Assembly (NCBI GenBank): GCA_017889585.1
Contig: JAGFZX010000015.1
Coordinates: forward strand, 1 to 64,000
Reading direction: 5' to 3'
Length of the DNA: 64,000 bases
Origin: Bacillota bacterium
GTDB taxonomy: Bacteria > Bacillota > Negativicutes > DSM-13327
The notes under the pieces: model-generated
What the model was told of the DNA's origin: nothing
Database searches by the model: none
The model's input: only the letters and a program-made list of their open reading frames with translations
Part shown: piece after piece, positions 27,632 to 36,002 of the stretch
Numbering within the stretch: position 1 is the stretch's first letter
How the letters are laid out: the number at the start of each line of letters is the position of its first letter
Position numbers and translations under genes: made by a program

Positions 27632-28609
27632 TCATCGCAGCATTTCCAGAAAACTATCCATCCTCAGTTTGGTACGAGCATCTAGTTTGCCCGGCTTATC
27701 ACCCTCAATTGTCAATACAGGTATATCTAGTTTTTCCCTAAAAATCATATCCTCAATCTGCCGAAAACAAAAACTCTGTACATAGTGAACAATACCATCA
27801 AGATTGCGCTTTTCAATTTCTTCCTTAATATCTTCAATACGTCTAAATACACCATAGGGATATGTATAACGCCGATATTGTTCCACCAAATCATCCACAT
27901 GATAAGGCATGGCAAACTGCCTTTGTACCTCATTGAATACAACTCGCGCCCCCATTTTTTCAAAATGATCATATAAATCATTTACAATAGGCGGCACCCC
28001 GATAAAACCCAATCGAAGATCTTCAGTATATTCAGTAGCTGACTGAGCCTGCATTATAAACTGGTTAACATCTTGCTCAAAAGCATCAACATCACCGTTA
28101 AAATCACTGCATGATACCTGATACAAATGGTTATGGAAACCACCCACCGTATTTTCTTGCCATGTAAGCCTATCTAATTCAGCTACTTTGCCTCTGACCT
28201 GATCCAAACGTTTCTTAACAGCCATCACGCTATCCCAATCCGTTCCTAATGCAGTAATCAACTTATCCATCTGCAACTTTAAGATGTCATAATCCCGATC
28301 AAAAGGGTAGGCAAAAGGGATGGTTTCTATCCCAACCAGTTCTAAGGTTTCCATTAATGCATGCGTGTTGCTACAATCCCCTTGAGTAACAGCCAGCACC
28401 ATATCAATATCGCCTCGATCAACTACCACTGAATAAAGCCCCTTAATCCAACCACATATATTGCGAGGATAACCCGCATCCTCAGCCACTTCTACTAATC
28501 GGGTGGCCTCTTTATCATTAATGAAAATATTATTCAAATCCACAGGAATATGACCTGCCGCCAAAATTATTTCCACAGGCACAGTCGTCGTCATACCAAT
28601 GCGAGCCAT
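27632..28609 (-). CDS. 2-hydroxyacyl-CoA dehydratase D-component-like protein (HgdB family)
   Basis: A 325-residue protein of the HgdB/BcrB/YjiM family. Cysteines likely to bind an iron-sulfur cluster are in RNICGWIKG (about residue 51), VTQGDCSNTH (about 79) and VQSFCFRQIEDMIF (about 284). The last is the most conserved family block and is followed by IPVLTIEGDKPG. Only this one dehydratase-type subunit is present, whereas true hydroxyacyl-CoA dehydratases need two, so the substrate is open. GGGAGGG lies 4-5 bases before the ATG. First gene of the four-gene operon ending with the HDAC-like gene. Confidence 0.87.
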   Translation of the reverse strand: MARIGMTTTVPVEIILAAGHIPVDLNNIFINDKEATRLVEVAEDAGYPRNICGWIKGLYSVVVDRGDIDMVLAVTQGDCSNTHALMETLELVGIETIPFAYPFDRDYDILKLQMDKLITALGTDWDSVMAVKKRLDQVRGKVAELDRLTWQENTVGGFHNHLYQVSCSDFNGDVDAFEQDVNQFIMQAQSATEYTEDLRLGFIGVPPIVNDLYDHFEKMGARVVFNEVQRQFAMPYHVDDLVEQYRRYTYPYGVFRRIEDIKEEIEKRNLDGIVHYVQSFCFRQIEDMIFREKLDIPVLTIEGDKPGKLDARTKLRMDSFLEMLR

Positions 28610-28655
28610 AAACTCCCTCCCAAACTAAAAAACTCATACTTCCTAATATAGCAAA

Positions 28656-28687
28656 CAAAGAGGATAGAATTTAGTCTATCCTCTTTG
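28656..28687 (-). terminator. Terminator after the CofE-like gene
   Basis: CAAAGAGGATAGA and TCTATCCTCTTTG form a perfect 13-bp stem with a 6-base loop. It is 60 bp past the stop at 28748 and precedes the HgdB-like operon. Confidence 0.75.
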
Positions 28688-28747
28688 ACAGCTAGTTACT
28701 CTGACCACAAGGTAACTTCTTTATCATAAGTATTTAGACATAACATG

Positions 28748-29416
28748 CTATGCCTGGTCCTTAGCCATCTTCTCTGCATTTGCATAATTTTTAATAATAA
28801 CAATCGGCGTCCGCTGTGACGCGTTGCCAAAAGGATTATCAATCAGAATGCGGGCCAACTTCTTAGGATCAAGACCTTCAGAAACGCCAAGCACTGCCGA
28901 CCGCTTAAGATCATTGACATCCGCAACTGCTGCTCCATAACAACCTAACCGACTTTTAATTTCTTCCGCCACCCCATGGGGATCATGAGGACCATATACC
29001 AAACATTTATCAAATGGAGGCATCGTGCCTGTCACATCATCAACCAAAGCAGTTTGTCCTCCTGCCATCTGATAAAACACTCCACTTTTACCTACTATTT
29101 TGGCCAACATGCCAATCATCATGGCAAAGAAAATCCGCCACTGCCCCTCAGTATCCATCGCGGACTGCATACCATAACAACTAGATAAACTACCTTCCTG
29201 AGGAACAAAACGGCATAAAAGTCTTGCCAAGAAACATACCTTCAAATCTTCCGGTCTAGTTATACGCCCCTGGGTAATAGCAACTACACTCTCAGCAACT
29301 GATACTACATCATCAGGACCTACATCATGTTTTGCATATTTCTCAATCATATCCACAATATTATCTTTATCTGTTAAAATACGCGTACGTACTGGCACTA
29401 ACTCAAGTTCTGCCAT
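28748..29416 (-). CDS. CofE-like (coenzyme F420-0:gamma-glutamyl ligase family) protein
   Basis: A 222-residue protein resembling the F420:gamma-glutamyl ligase domain: ELVPVRTRILTDKDNI at the start, GPDDVVSVAESVVAITQGRI, DEGxWRIF-like DTEGQWRIFFAMM, the YGPHDPHG segment, AAVADVNDLKRSAVLG and IDNPFGNASQRTPIVII. No other F420 gene is present, and Negativicutes are not known for F420. An amide ligase for another glutamylated cofactor or peptide is therefore more likely. AGGAGG precedes the ATG. A small membrane-anchored gene lies 11 bp upstream and is surely cotranscribed. Confidence 0.75.
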   Translation of the reverse strand: MAELELVPVRTRILTDKDNIVDMIEKYAKHDVGPDDVVSVAESVVAITQGRITRPEDLKVCFLARLLCRFVPQEGSLSSCYGMQSAMDTEGQWRIFFAMMIGMLAKIVGKSGVFYQMAGGQTALVDDVTGTMPPFDKCLVYGPHDPHGVAEEIKSRLGCYGAAVADVNDLKRSAVLGVSEGLDPKKLARILIDNPFGNASQRTPIVIIKNYANAEKMAKDQA

Positions 29417-29427
29417 CGCTAATCCTC

Positions 29428-29976
29428 CTATTTTGCAGCACCTTTTGCCTGCATAGCTCTCATTATTTCATCACATGTCATTATCATTCGCTTCTTATGT
29501 ATATACCAGAGAGATCTGGCTACAATCTGATATACAATATCAATAGGCATATCTACGTTAAGCTCAGACATCTGTCCTAATGCCTCTTGAATACCGCCCG
29601 CCTTAGCCGTAAATTTAACTGTAATCACAACCGTACCGCCAGTTCCTTGGGGAATGATAACTGCTTCAAAATAATTATCTGTCCGGGGCGCTGTGCTAAG
29701 TTCCATCCTAGAACTAACTTCTACACCATCATACTGCTCATATGGCAATAAATGACGAGGATAGGCATCCATAATAGTCCCACCCTGTGTACCTTTATTA
29801 ACAAAAGGTACTTTACACGAAAGAGTAGCTGTTTTATCTGTTAAATCTTCAAGAATAAAATCAGTCCGCTGATCGATAATAAACTCAAATTCTGCATCTC
29901 CCTGCCGAGCAATAAACAACCACACAGCGATTAGCACTATAACTACTAGTAATACTAAAATCATCAAGAATTCCAC
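29428..29976 (-). CDS. Membrane-anchored hypothetical protein paired with the CofE-like gene
   Basis: A 182-residue protein not recognised as a named family. One N-terminal membrane segment (about residues 3-23, MILVLLVVIVLIAVWLFIA) is followed by a soluble, beta-rich domain. That domain looks like an adhesin/transport-type fold (VPFVNKGTQGGTIMDAYPR, GTGGTVVITVKFTAKAGG), with a basic helical tail. The soluble domain may face the cytoplasm or the outside; flanking charges do not decide it. The CofE-like gene follows after 11 bp, so the two probably work together. Confidence 0.7.
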   Translation of the reverse strand: MEFLMILVLLVVIVLIAVWLFIARQGDAEFEFIIDQRTDFILEDLTDKTATLSCKVPFVNKGTQGGTIMDAYPRHLLPYEQYDGVEVSSRMELSTAPRTDNYFEAVIIPQGTGGTVVITVKFTAKAGGIQEALGQMSELNVDMPIDIVYQIVARSLWYIHKKRMIMTCDEIMRAMQAKGAAK

Positions 29977-30053
29977 ACCAAGGCCTCCATCTCTAAGAAA
30001 TTACTTCTTCCTTCATTATTATACCAAATTTTTCCCAATAGGGCTACATAACT

Positions 30054-30854
30054 TTATCCCTGCAAATTTACTAATTCAAAATCCACTTGCTGTGTATCTA
30101 GCATATAAACAGCCATTTTTTTTGCCTGTTCTACGTCTGCCGAAAAGCATAAGCGCACTTTACCACTCTTGTTAGTTGATAAACAATCTTGTTGTTGCAA
30201 AATACGGTAAGCATCAATAGCCGTTTCTCTGGCAGGATTAATCAGTGTTACACCCTTTCCCACTATGTTTTCAATAACCTGGCTTACAAAAGGATAATGA
30301 GTACAACCTAAAATTACCACATCCACACCAGCTTGTTTCACTGGCAGCAGATATTCTGTTGCTGCACTTTCTATTTCAGAGCCTTTAACATGCTCACTTT
30401 CAATAAGTGGCACAAGTTGGGGGCAAGCCTGAGGATACACAACTGCATCTGCATCTTTTGCCCGAACAGCCCTAGCATGCTTCCCGCTAGCAATTGTCGC
30501 TTGTGTTGCAATTACGCCAACCCTCTTATTCTTACTGATGCTCAGTGCCAAATCAACTCCGGCATTTACACCAACTAATGTAAATGGATATTGCTGCCTC
30601 GCTATTTCAAGTCCTAAGGCCGTCATTGTATTACAAGCAACAACTGCCATTTTCACTTTCCGCTGAACAAAAAAATTCAAAATTTCATGCATAAACTCTA
30701 TAATCTGCTCTTTCGGCCTAGGTCCATAAGGTATGCGGGCAGTATCGCCAAAATATATAAAGTCCTCCCCAGGCATTAGCTTGACAAGCTCTTTTACAAC
30801 TGTCAGGCCACCAATTCCTGAATCAAAAACACCAATCGGTGCATTATTGCTCAA
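30054..30854 (-). CDS. murI: Glutamate racemase
   Basis: Makes D-glutamate for peptidoglycan. The 266-residue protein has the two-cysteine active site in VACNTMTALG and ILGCTHYPF, the family start PIGVFDSGIGGLTVVKEL, and YFGDTARIPYGPRPKEQI. A ribosome site GGAGGTG is placed about 9 bases before the ATG. The thioesterase gene is upstream by 56 bp on the same strand. Confidence 0.95.
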   Translation of the reverse strand: MSNNAPIGVFDSGIGGLTVVKELVKLMPGEDFIYFGDTARIPYGPRPKEQIIEFMHEILNFFVQRKVKMAVVACNTMTALGLEIARQQYPFTLVGVNAGVDLALSISKNKRVGVIATQATIASGKHARAVRAKDADAVVYPQACPQLVPLIESEHVKGSEIESAATEYLLPVKQAGVDVVILGCTHYPFVSQVIENIVGKGVTLINPARETAIDAYRILQQQDCLSTNKSGKVRLCFSADVEQAKKMAVYMLDTQQVDFELVNLQG

Positions 30855-30910
30855 ATCCCTGCACCTCCTACAAAATATTCTATCTAAATATAATTTATTA
30901 TATCCCTTTT

Positions 30911-31321
30911 CTACTTCTTAGTATCACGACTCATCTGCAATTTATCATAATATTTCCTAGATAGACGAATTATTTTACCATTATTGTCAGTAAAAAGGTT
31001 TTGTGTGGAACCAGTTGCGAGCAGCACCCCATCCACTTCCTTGATAACCTTATATGTAAATATCATTTTTACAGGCGATACTTCTTCTAACGTTGTTTCA
31101 ATTAGAATATAATCATCAAACTTAGCAGAAGCCCGGTACTGACAATCAACATGAGTAATGGGAACTACAATTCCGTCAGCCAATAGATCCGTCAACAAAA
31201 CACCAGCCTGCCTTAGATGCTCCACCCGCCCCATTTCAAACCAACGAAAATAATTGGAATGATGTACCACACCCATCAAATCTGTCTCAACAAAACGAAC
31301 TTTTTCTCGTACTGTAATCAT
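30911..31321 (-). CDS. Acyl-CoA thioesterase, hotdog fold (4-hydroxybenzoyl-CoA thioesterase type)
   Basis: A 136-residue hotdog protein of the YbgC/FadM group. The active-site stretch RFVETDLMGVVHHSNYFRWFEMGRVE contains the catalytic Asp and the HxNYxxW-type signature. The ATG at 31321 is used; a GTG four codons further out overlaps the ribosome site. The acyl-CoA substrate cannot be read from the sequence. Confidence 0.88.
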   Translation of the reverse strand: MITVREKVRFVETDLMGVVHHSNYFRWFEMGRVEHLRQAGVLLTDLLADGIVVPITHVDCQYRASAKFDDYILIETTLEEVSPVKMIFTYKVIKEVDGVLLATGSTQNLFTDNNGKIIRLSRKYYDKLQMSRDTKK

Positions 31322-31381
31322 ACTATTAAACCTCACTTCTCAATAGATTACCGTCATTTGACGATCCCCTTGCAAAGGCAA

Positions 31382-31415
31382 ACGCCCACCGGGAGATAAT
31401 TCTGCCGTGGGGCGT
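31382..31415 (-). terminator. Likely terminator of the HD-GYP gene
   Basis: ACGCCCACC (31382-31390) pairs imperfectly with GTGGGGCGT (31407-31415); on the minus strand the stem is followed by TTTGCCTTTG. It lies 100 bp past the stop at 31515. Confidence 0.5.
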
Positions 31416-31514
31416 AAAAAACATGATCATCTATTAAACTCTTTATTTATTTTACTTTTCTTTACGGTTTTTGTCAAAAAAATATTTATAGATACTTTGC
31501 CAACGACTTCATAA

Positions 31515-32888
31515 CTACTTTCCCGATTGCAATACAAATTCAAAAAATGCATCTACAATTTCCGGATCAAACTGGGTGCCTGCGCAATGTCTTATTTCCG
31601 CTAAAGCCTCCTCTATGGGCATGCCCTTACGATAGGGCCGATCAGATACCATTGCCTGGAAACTGTCAGCCACAGCGATAATTCTTGCGCCAATAGGAAT
31701 GTCCCCGCCTGAAAGAGACTGAGGATATCCTTTTCCATCCCAGCGAGCATGATGGTGCATAACAATTTGTGAAATAACTTGCAAAGAGGGAATATCTGCG
31801 ATAATCATAGCACCAATATAAGGGTGCTGTTTTATGAGAAACCATTCTTCCTCTGTGAGTTTACCTTGTTTGTGCAGTACCTTATCAGGAATGCCTATTT
31901 TACCAATATCATGCAGAGTGGCGGCAATTGTTATGTTAAATATTTCTTTTTCCGGCAGTCTGAGCGCCTTAGATATCTCAAGAGTTAGGGATTCCACTTC
32001 AGACGAATGACCCGATGTATATTTATCTTTTGCTTCTAACGCATTAACTAGTACTGTGATGGTCGACAACAACATCTCTTCACGCTCTGTATGCAAGGTG
32101 GCGGCCAAATTATTAATACGAGCAGATAAACGCGCAATTGCATCCCCACCGTCAATCACCAGATCGATATCACAATTTCCGCTGGCAATTTCATCAATGG
32201 CTTTGTTAATCAACTGGAAGCGTCTAGCGAAACTATTGGCAATTATAAAAATAACAACTGCACACAGTATAATAACGATTACGGATTGATAGATAACTTT
32301 ATAAGTAACATTAGCCAATCCTTTAACCATAGTATCTGCGTCAATGTCAATACCTACAATGCCTACTATTTCATGATTGGAATTGCGTATCGGAGCATAA
32401 CCTGATATAGTGGTGCCCCATTGGTCAGTACTAAAATCCTGGTCAGCACTAGGGGCCACGAATCCTGCAGCCATTGCAGAGATTTTACTGCCATCATATA
32501 AGTCACCAATATGCGCAACACTTTCTGCATCTGGATCAGCATCAACAATGAAAGCATATTGTCCTGGTTGATCAGTCTTCCGCATGGTATAAATATATTT
32601 AATTTCGGGAATTTCATCAGCAATATTATTTAACTTTTTCTTAATGTCCATGTATTCTGCCAGATTTTCCTGTACTGGATCAACCATCTGTTCCAGGGCA
32701 TCTCCATCTAGTTGCATTGCAGTGACTGACGCAATGTTCATAATTCCCCGGCTCAAAGTATTAATATGATCGGCCCGCATATGCCCATATAGACTATATG
32801 CAACCGTCATTGTAATAAGAGCAGAAAGACTAAAAAAAGTAAAGAACAATTTACTTCGTATTGAAAATAAAAACTGAAATCCATGCAT
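31515..32888 (-). CDS. Membrane sensor with HD-GYP cyclic-di-GMP phosphodiesterase domain
   Basis: A 457-residue protein. A membrane segment at about 10-32 and another at about 199-218 flank an external Cache-like sensor (residues 33-198). A HAMP linker (about 219-265) and an HD-GYP domain (about 275-450) follow. The metal and signature residues are present: HDIGKIGIPD with H326-D327, KQHPYIGA, HHHARWDGKGYP with GYP at 387-389, and VADSFQAMVSDRPYR. It should hydrolyse cyclic-di-GMP in response to an outside ligand. GGAGG is 8 bases before the ATG. It stands alone between thioesterase and phosphatase genes. Confidence 0.9.
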   Translation of the reverse strand: MHGFQFLFSIRSKLFFTFFSLSALITMTVAYSLYGHMRADHINTLSRGIMNIASVTAMQLDGDALEQMVDPVQENLAEYMDIKKKLNNIADEIPEIKYIYTMRKTDQPGQYAFIVDADPDAESVAHIGDLYDGSKISAMAAGFVAPSADQDFSTDQWGTTISGYAPIRNSNHEIVGIVGIDIDADTMVKGLANVTYKVIYQSVIVIILCAVVIFIIANSFARRFQLINKAIDEIASGNCDIDLVIDGGDAIARLSARINNLAATLHTEREEMLLSTITVLVNALEAKDKYTSGHSSEVESLTLEISKALRLPEKEIFNITIAATLHDIGKIGIPDKVLHKQGKLTEEEWFLIKQHPYIGAMIIADIPSLQVISQIVMHHHARWDGKGYPQSLSGGDIPIGARIIAVADSFQAMVSDRPYRKGMPIEEALAEIRHCAGTQFDPEIVDAFFEFVLQSGK

Positions 32889-33056
32889 GAAAAATCCTCC
32901 ATTGAATACAACATTTTATATGCTTTCCACACATAAGAAGTTTTTACCTGCTTGCATGACTAGAATATATTTTCACAAAGCAGCTCCGCTTCCACCTTGT
33001 TTGTCCACTATATAATTCATTTTCCAATGCCACAAGGGGAGCCTGGGTCATGCACC

Positions 33057-34340
33057 TTACTTTGTTTTGTCAATGCTCCACGAGTCGATCAAGGCACCAC
33101 TTTGCTTAAAGGCTTTCACTGTCAGAAGGTCGCCTATTATCTTCACGGTAATATAGTTTGGTTCATCTACGGGGTTATAAAACGCCTCATGCCAGTCGTT
33201 GGAACATATATTTGGGTTTGCTTTAGTACCACTTCGGCCAGCGGTGATATATATCGTACCCTTATCAGGACGATCTACCATCGCGTCATTGCTGAGAGAA
33301 TATGTGCGGGCATAGACATGTTCATGACCGTTAAAGACAATGTCTACATGATATCGGTCCAGAACGGGCACAAAAGTTAGACGGATACTCTCGTTTTCAC
33401 TAGCTGACTTACTGTGATAAGGAGGTCGATGAAAAAAAACTATTTTCCACGGTTTGTCCGTAATCGCCAAATCTTTCTCCAACCACGCTTGCTGTCTCTC
33501 CAGCATATCGGGTACAAACCGCCCTTCTTCTCGTTCCTGGCTGTCCAGCATCACGAAATGCACGTTTCCGTAATCGAATGAGTACACTTGCCCCACAAGA
33601 TCTTCCGGACCATTGTTCGGTAACTTGAACTGAGCGGTAAACATTGTCGGCATGGAGCGTTCACCCCATACTGGTGTATAGGTTTCATGATTACCAGTCA
33701 ATGGCATAATTGGAATAGTTCCAATAACCTGCTGAGCCGCATCAAACCAGGCATCCCATTGGGCGCAATCTTGTTGCCCAACTTCCACTAAATCTCCTAC
33801 ATTAGTTAGGAAAACTGCATCTAGATTGGCCTCATAAGCCTGATAGAGCACAGAGTGCCAAATATCATAATTGTCACTTTGCGAATCACCAAAGACCAAA
33901 AACTTAAATTCAGGAACGTTAATAGCAGCAGTAGCAAAACTACGTACTTCGCTCCATTCCGCACCATAACCCACACGATAAAGATAATGTATGCCAGGCT
34001 TGAGACCAGTCAATGTCACTGAATGAATGGTCATATCCCCAAGATCTGTGGAAAAAAGTTCCGCTTTAGCAGCAACGGTTTTGACGTTACCGAAAAACGA
34101 TCCATCTGCAGTTGCTTCAACATATTGCACCTGTCCATTTGAAGAAGTAACAGCCGTTTTCCAGGTAATGGTTTGGGTCGTCCGCGTATCATCAGTCCAT
34201 GTTAAAGTAATATGCTTCGGAGCAGCAGCGACTTCTGCTGGTCCCTCAGAGCACAATACCGGCGTAGCGGAACCAGACAACAGAGCTACGACCAGCATAA
34301 TCACAAGCAAGCGATGGGAAAACCATTCTTTGTACAGCAT
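33057..34340 (-). CDS. Secreted purple-acid-phosphatase-like metallophosphoesterase
   Basis: A 427-residue exported enzyme. Signal peptide at about 1-33 (hydrophobic core LLVIMLVVALLSGSATPVLC). The N-terminal fibronectin-like domain (about 38-135) reads ITLTWTDDTRTTQTITWKT and is followed by the metallophosphoesterase domain. Metal motifs: VFGDSQSD, NVGDLVEVG, LTGNHETY, FFHRPPYHS and FNGHEHVYAR. AAGGAGG precedes the ATG at 34340, while the longer open frame starts without such a site. The cysteine at the signal end (VLCSEG) might make it a lipoprotein, though the lipobox is poor. Phosphate scavenging is family knowledge. Confidence 0.88.
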   Translation of the reverse strand: MLYKEWFSHRLLVIMLVVALLSGSATPVLCSEGPAEVAAAPKHITLTWTDDTRTTQTITWKTAVTSSNGQVQYVEATADGSFFGNVKTVAAKAELFSTDLGDMTIHSVTLTGLKPGIHYLYRVGYGAEWSEVRSFATAAINVPEFKFLVFGDSQSDNYDIWHSVLYQAYEANLDAVFLTNVGDLVEVGQQDCAQWDAWFDAAQQVIGTIPIMPLTGNHETYTPVWGERSMPTMFTAQFKLPNNGPEDLVGQVYSFDYGNVHFVMLDSQEREEGRFVPDMLERQQAWLEKDLAITDKPWKIVFFHRPPYHSKSASENESIRLTFVPVLDRYHVDIVFNGHEHVYARTYSLSNDAMVDRPDKGTIYITAGRSGTKANPNICSNDWHEAFYNPVDEPNYITVKIIGDLLTVKAFKQSGALIDSWSIDKTK

Positions 34341-34454
34341 ATTTCGTCCTCCTTGTATTCCTACTTTCTCGGAAACCGAGACAATACTCCAGGTATCAAT
34401 ATACGTCAACTATACGATTACTTCTGTCATAGCATTCCAACCATAGAACAATAC

Positions 34455-34491
34455 AAAGCTATTGCAAACGTATACTTGCAATAGCTTTTTT
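34455..34491. terminator. Terminator between phosphatase and methyltransferase genes
   Basis: AAAGCTATTGCAA and TTGCAATAGCTTT form a perfect 13-bp stem with an 8-base loop just after the methyltransferase stop at 34499. The T-run is stronger on the plus strand, but position fits the minus-strand gene. Confidence 0.7.
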
Positions 34492-34498
34492 ACACATC

Positions 34499-35485
34499 TC
34501 AACTACTGGCAATCATAGTAGCAAACATACCTTCCAGATTTACCGTTTTGCTATTATAAAATCCATGAGCTGATAAAAACCCTCGCCACTCTGCCTGAGT
34601 AAACAATTCCTTACCACCATGAACTTGCCAGAAAAGCTTGTTTAAATCATTTGATAGCGTATTCGGACAATCTGCAATCCGACATTTTAGAATAATCTTA
34701 CCACCAGGTCGCAATGCTTTTTTCACCTTAGCGAGAACAATATCCCGCTTATCACTATGCAAAATATTCGAACACAAAACAGTATCATAGCCAGATTGAA
34801 TATCATCTTGTAAAAAGTTTCCTGATAACAAGTTTATCTGTTCTTCCATATGAAATCGAACAATGAAATGGTGGGCTAGCGCAATAACTTGGGGTAAATC
34901 AAATAAAGTTATCTTCAGCTCTGGGTATTTTTGCGCCAAGGCAATACTATAAAATCCATGTCCACCGCCAAGATCAAGCATATACCTAGCATCTGTCAGG
35001 TCGCAGGAATTGACTGTATTTTGAATAGACCCTGTCAGCGCATTGACGCCAATTTGTCTGAGTTGTTCATGATCCCACTTGGGTTCCTTGCTAATAAGGG
35101 TATCTGGATCCTTTCGCAAACAGCGGAGTAATTTAGATCTGGATGAATTTAGCAATAGACCATCGTCAAACCTATGACCAAGATAGAGAAAATGCTCAGG
35201 TAGAAAGAAGGTATTTGTCACGGCAGTATTGCGATAACCTCCCTGAAAAAACTCAAGATAACCTGCCTTAACCAATACATTGAGTAATCGGACTGTAGTT
35301 TCTTCCTCCCAGTCCATTTCAGCAGCCAATTGTTCTGCCGGTTTGCTTGTTTCCAATCGTTCAAACAGCTTGCAAGATAATACAACTTGCAAAATCTCGT
35401 ACAGTTGTCCCTGCTCAGTTATCGTAATAATTCCACCTGGATCAACTGTCAGTGGATAATATAAATGTTTCATTTTAGGTTGCAT
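34499..35485 (-). CDS. SAM-dependent O-methyltransferase-like protein
   Basis: A 328-residue class I methyltransferase. A winged-helix dimerisation domain (about 15-95) includes VLSCKLFERLETSKPAEQLAAEM. The Rossmann domain (about 150-325) has the SAM motif YMLDLGGGHGFYSIALAQ, acidic loop ITLFDLPQVI and DTVLCSNILHSD, the pattern of O-methyltransferases such as hydroxyneurosporene or acetylserotonin methyltransferase. Of three possible starts, the ATG at 35485 lies 9 bases from the GGGGGAG site. It follows a decayed DUF364 gene by 23 bp. Placed beside TonB-receptor and DUF364 genes, it may modify a metal-binding small molecule, which is inference. Confidence 0.82.
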   Translation of the reverse strand: MQPKMKHLYYPLTVDPGGIITITEQGQLYEILQVVLSCKLFERLETSKPAEQLAAEMDWEEETTVRLLNVLVKAGYLEFFQGGYRNTAVTNTFFLPEHFLYLGHRFDDGLLLNSSRSKLLRCLRKDPDTLISKEPKWDHEQLRQIGVNALTGSIQNTVNSCDLTDARYMLDLGGGHGFYSIALAQKYPELKITLFDLPQVIALAHHFIVRFHMEEQINLLSGNFLQDDIQSGYDTVLCSNILHSDKRDIVLAKVKKALRPGGKIILKCRIADCPNTLSNDLNKLFWQVHGGKELFTQAEWRGFLSAHGFYNSKTVNLEGMFATMIASS

Positions 35486-35508
35486 GATATACATCTCCCC
35501 CACTTCGT

Positions 35509-35824
35509 TTATTTTGCCTGCCTAAGAATTGGGGTGTTTCCTATTGGAGCCAGCAGTTCTAAGTCTCTAAAACGCCCAATAACTGCCACTTTTCCCCCTA
35601 AGCTTTTCTTTCATATGCTCAAATATCTGTTCTAAGGGCTGTTTTTCCATGTTCACTCCCAAAGTTTCCAGCAACCTCTGTTGTGTATTGATGACTGAAT
35701 TGATGGCAGCTAGTCTCATAGCCCCTTCATAGAAATTCCAATATTTTATCAATTGAGCAACATCCCTCACCGATGCCTCGACTATTTTGCCTGTAAAGCA
35801 AAATTTAGGAAGAACTGGTAGCTT
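35509..35824 (-). pseudogene. Decayed DUF4213/DUF364 gene fragment
   Basis: The stretch reads VAQLIKYWNFYEGAMRLAAINS and continues to KEKLRGK. That aligns with LAQCIKSWNFIEASVGMAAINA in the intact DUF364 gene at 38195-38944. At a G5A4 run near 35592-35600 the frame shifts. The next frame continues VAVIGRFRDLELLAPIGNTPI, the expected DUF364 Rossmann start, then stops at 35509 long before the domain is complete. The 5' part is also missing (in-frame stop near 35827). It is thus a truncated, frameshifted remnant directly before the methyltransferase gene. A sequencing error could explain the frameshift but not the truncations. Confidence 0.65.
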
Positions 35825-35906
35825 CTATTTTATTTTTAGCAGCTATCACTCCCTAAGATCCTTTTGCATTCCCCAAAACATCTTATCCATGTAAGGTCGT
35901 ATAAGA

Positions 35907-35946
35907 AATTACAAGCAACAACACTTCCGCGCCATCGCTTGTAATT
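35907..35946 (-). terminator. Terminator of the TonB-dependent receptor gene
   Basis: AATTACAAGC and GCTTGTAATT form a 10-bp stem with a 20-base loop, 57 bp past the receptor stop and followed by TTTCTTAT on the transcribed strand. Confidence 0.65.
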
Positions 35947-36002
35947 ATTAATCTTCAAACAGTTCACTACACACCTTTTATAAGTAGCTTTTATACTTCT
36001 GC

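Noticed and set aside
26857-28609. 2-hydroxyglutaryl-CoA dehydratase of the hydroxyglutarate route of glutamate fermentation
   Set aside because: Only one dehydratase-type subunit is present and no glutaconate CoA-transferase or hydroxyglutarate dehydrogenase genes accompany it.
28748-29416. F420 biosynthesis gene cofE
   Set aside because: No other F420 gene is seen and the likely host lineage is not known to make F420; only family membership is claimed.
31360-31415. Cyclic-di-GMP (GEMM-like) riboswitch, prompted by GCAAAGGCAAAC near the HD-GYP gene
   Set aside because: The orientation and position do not precede a coding region, and the rest of the GEMM consensus is missing. A simple terminator hairpin explains it.
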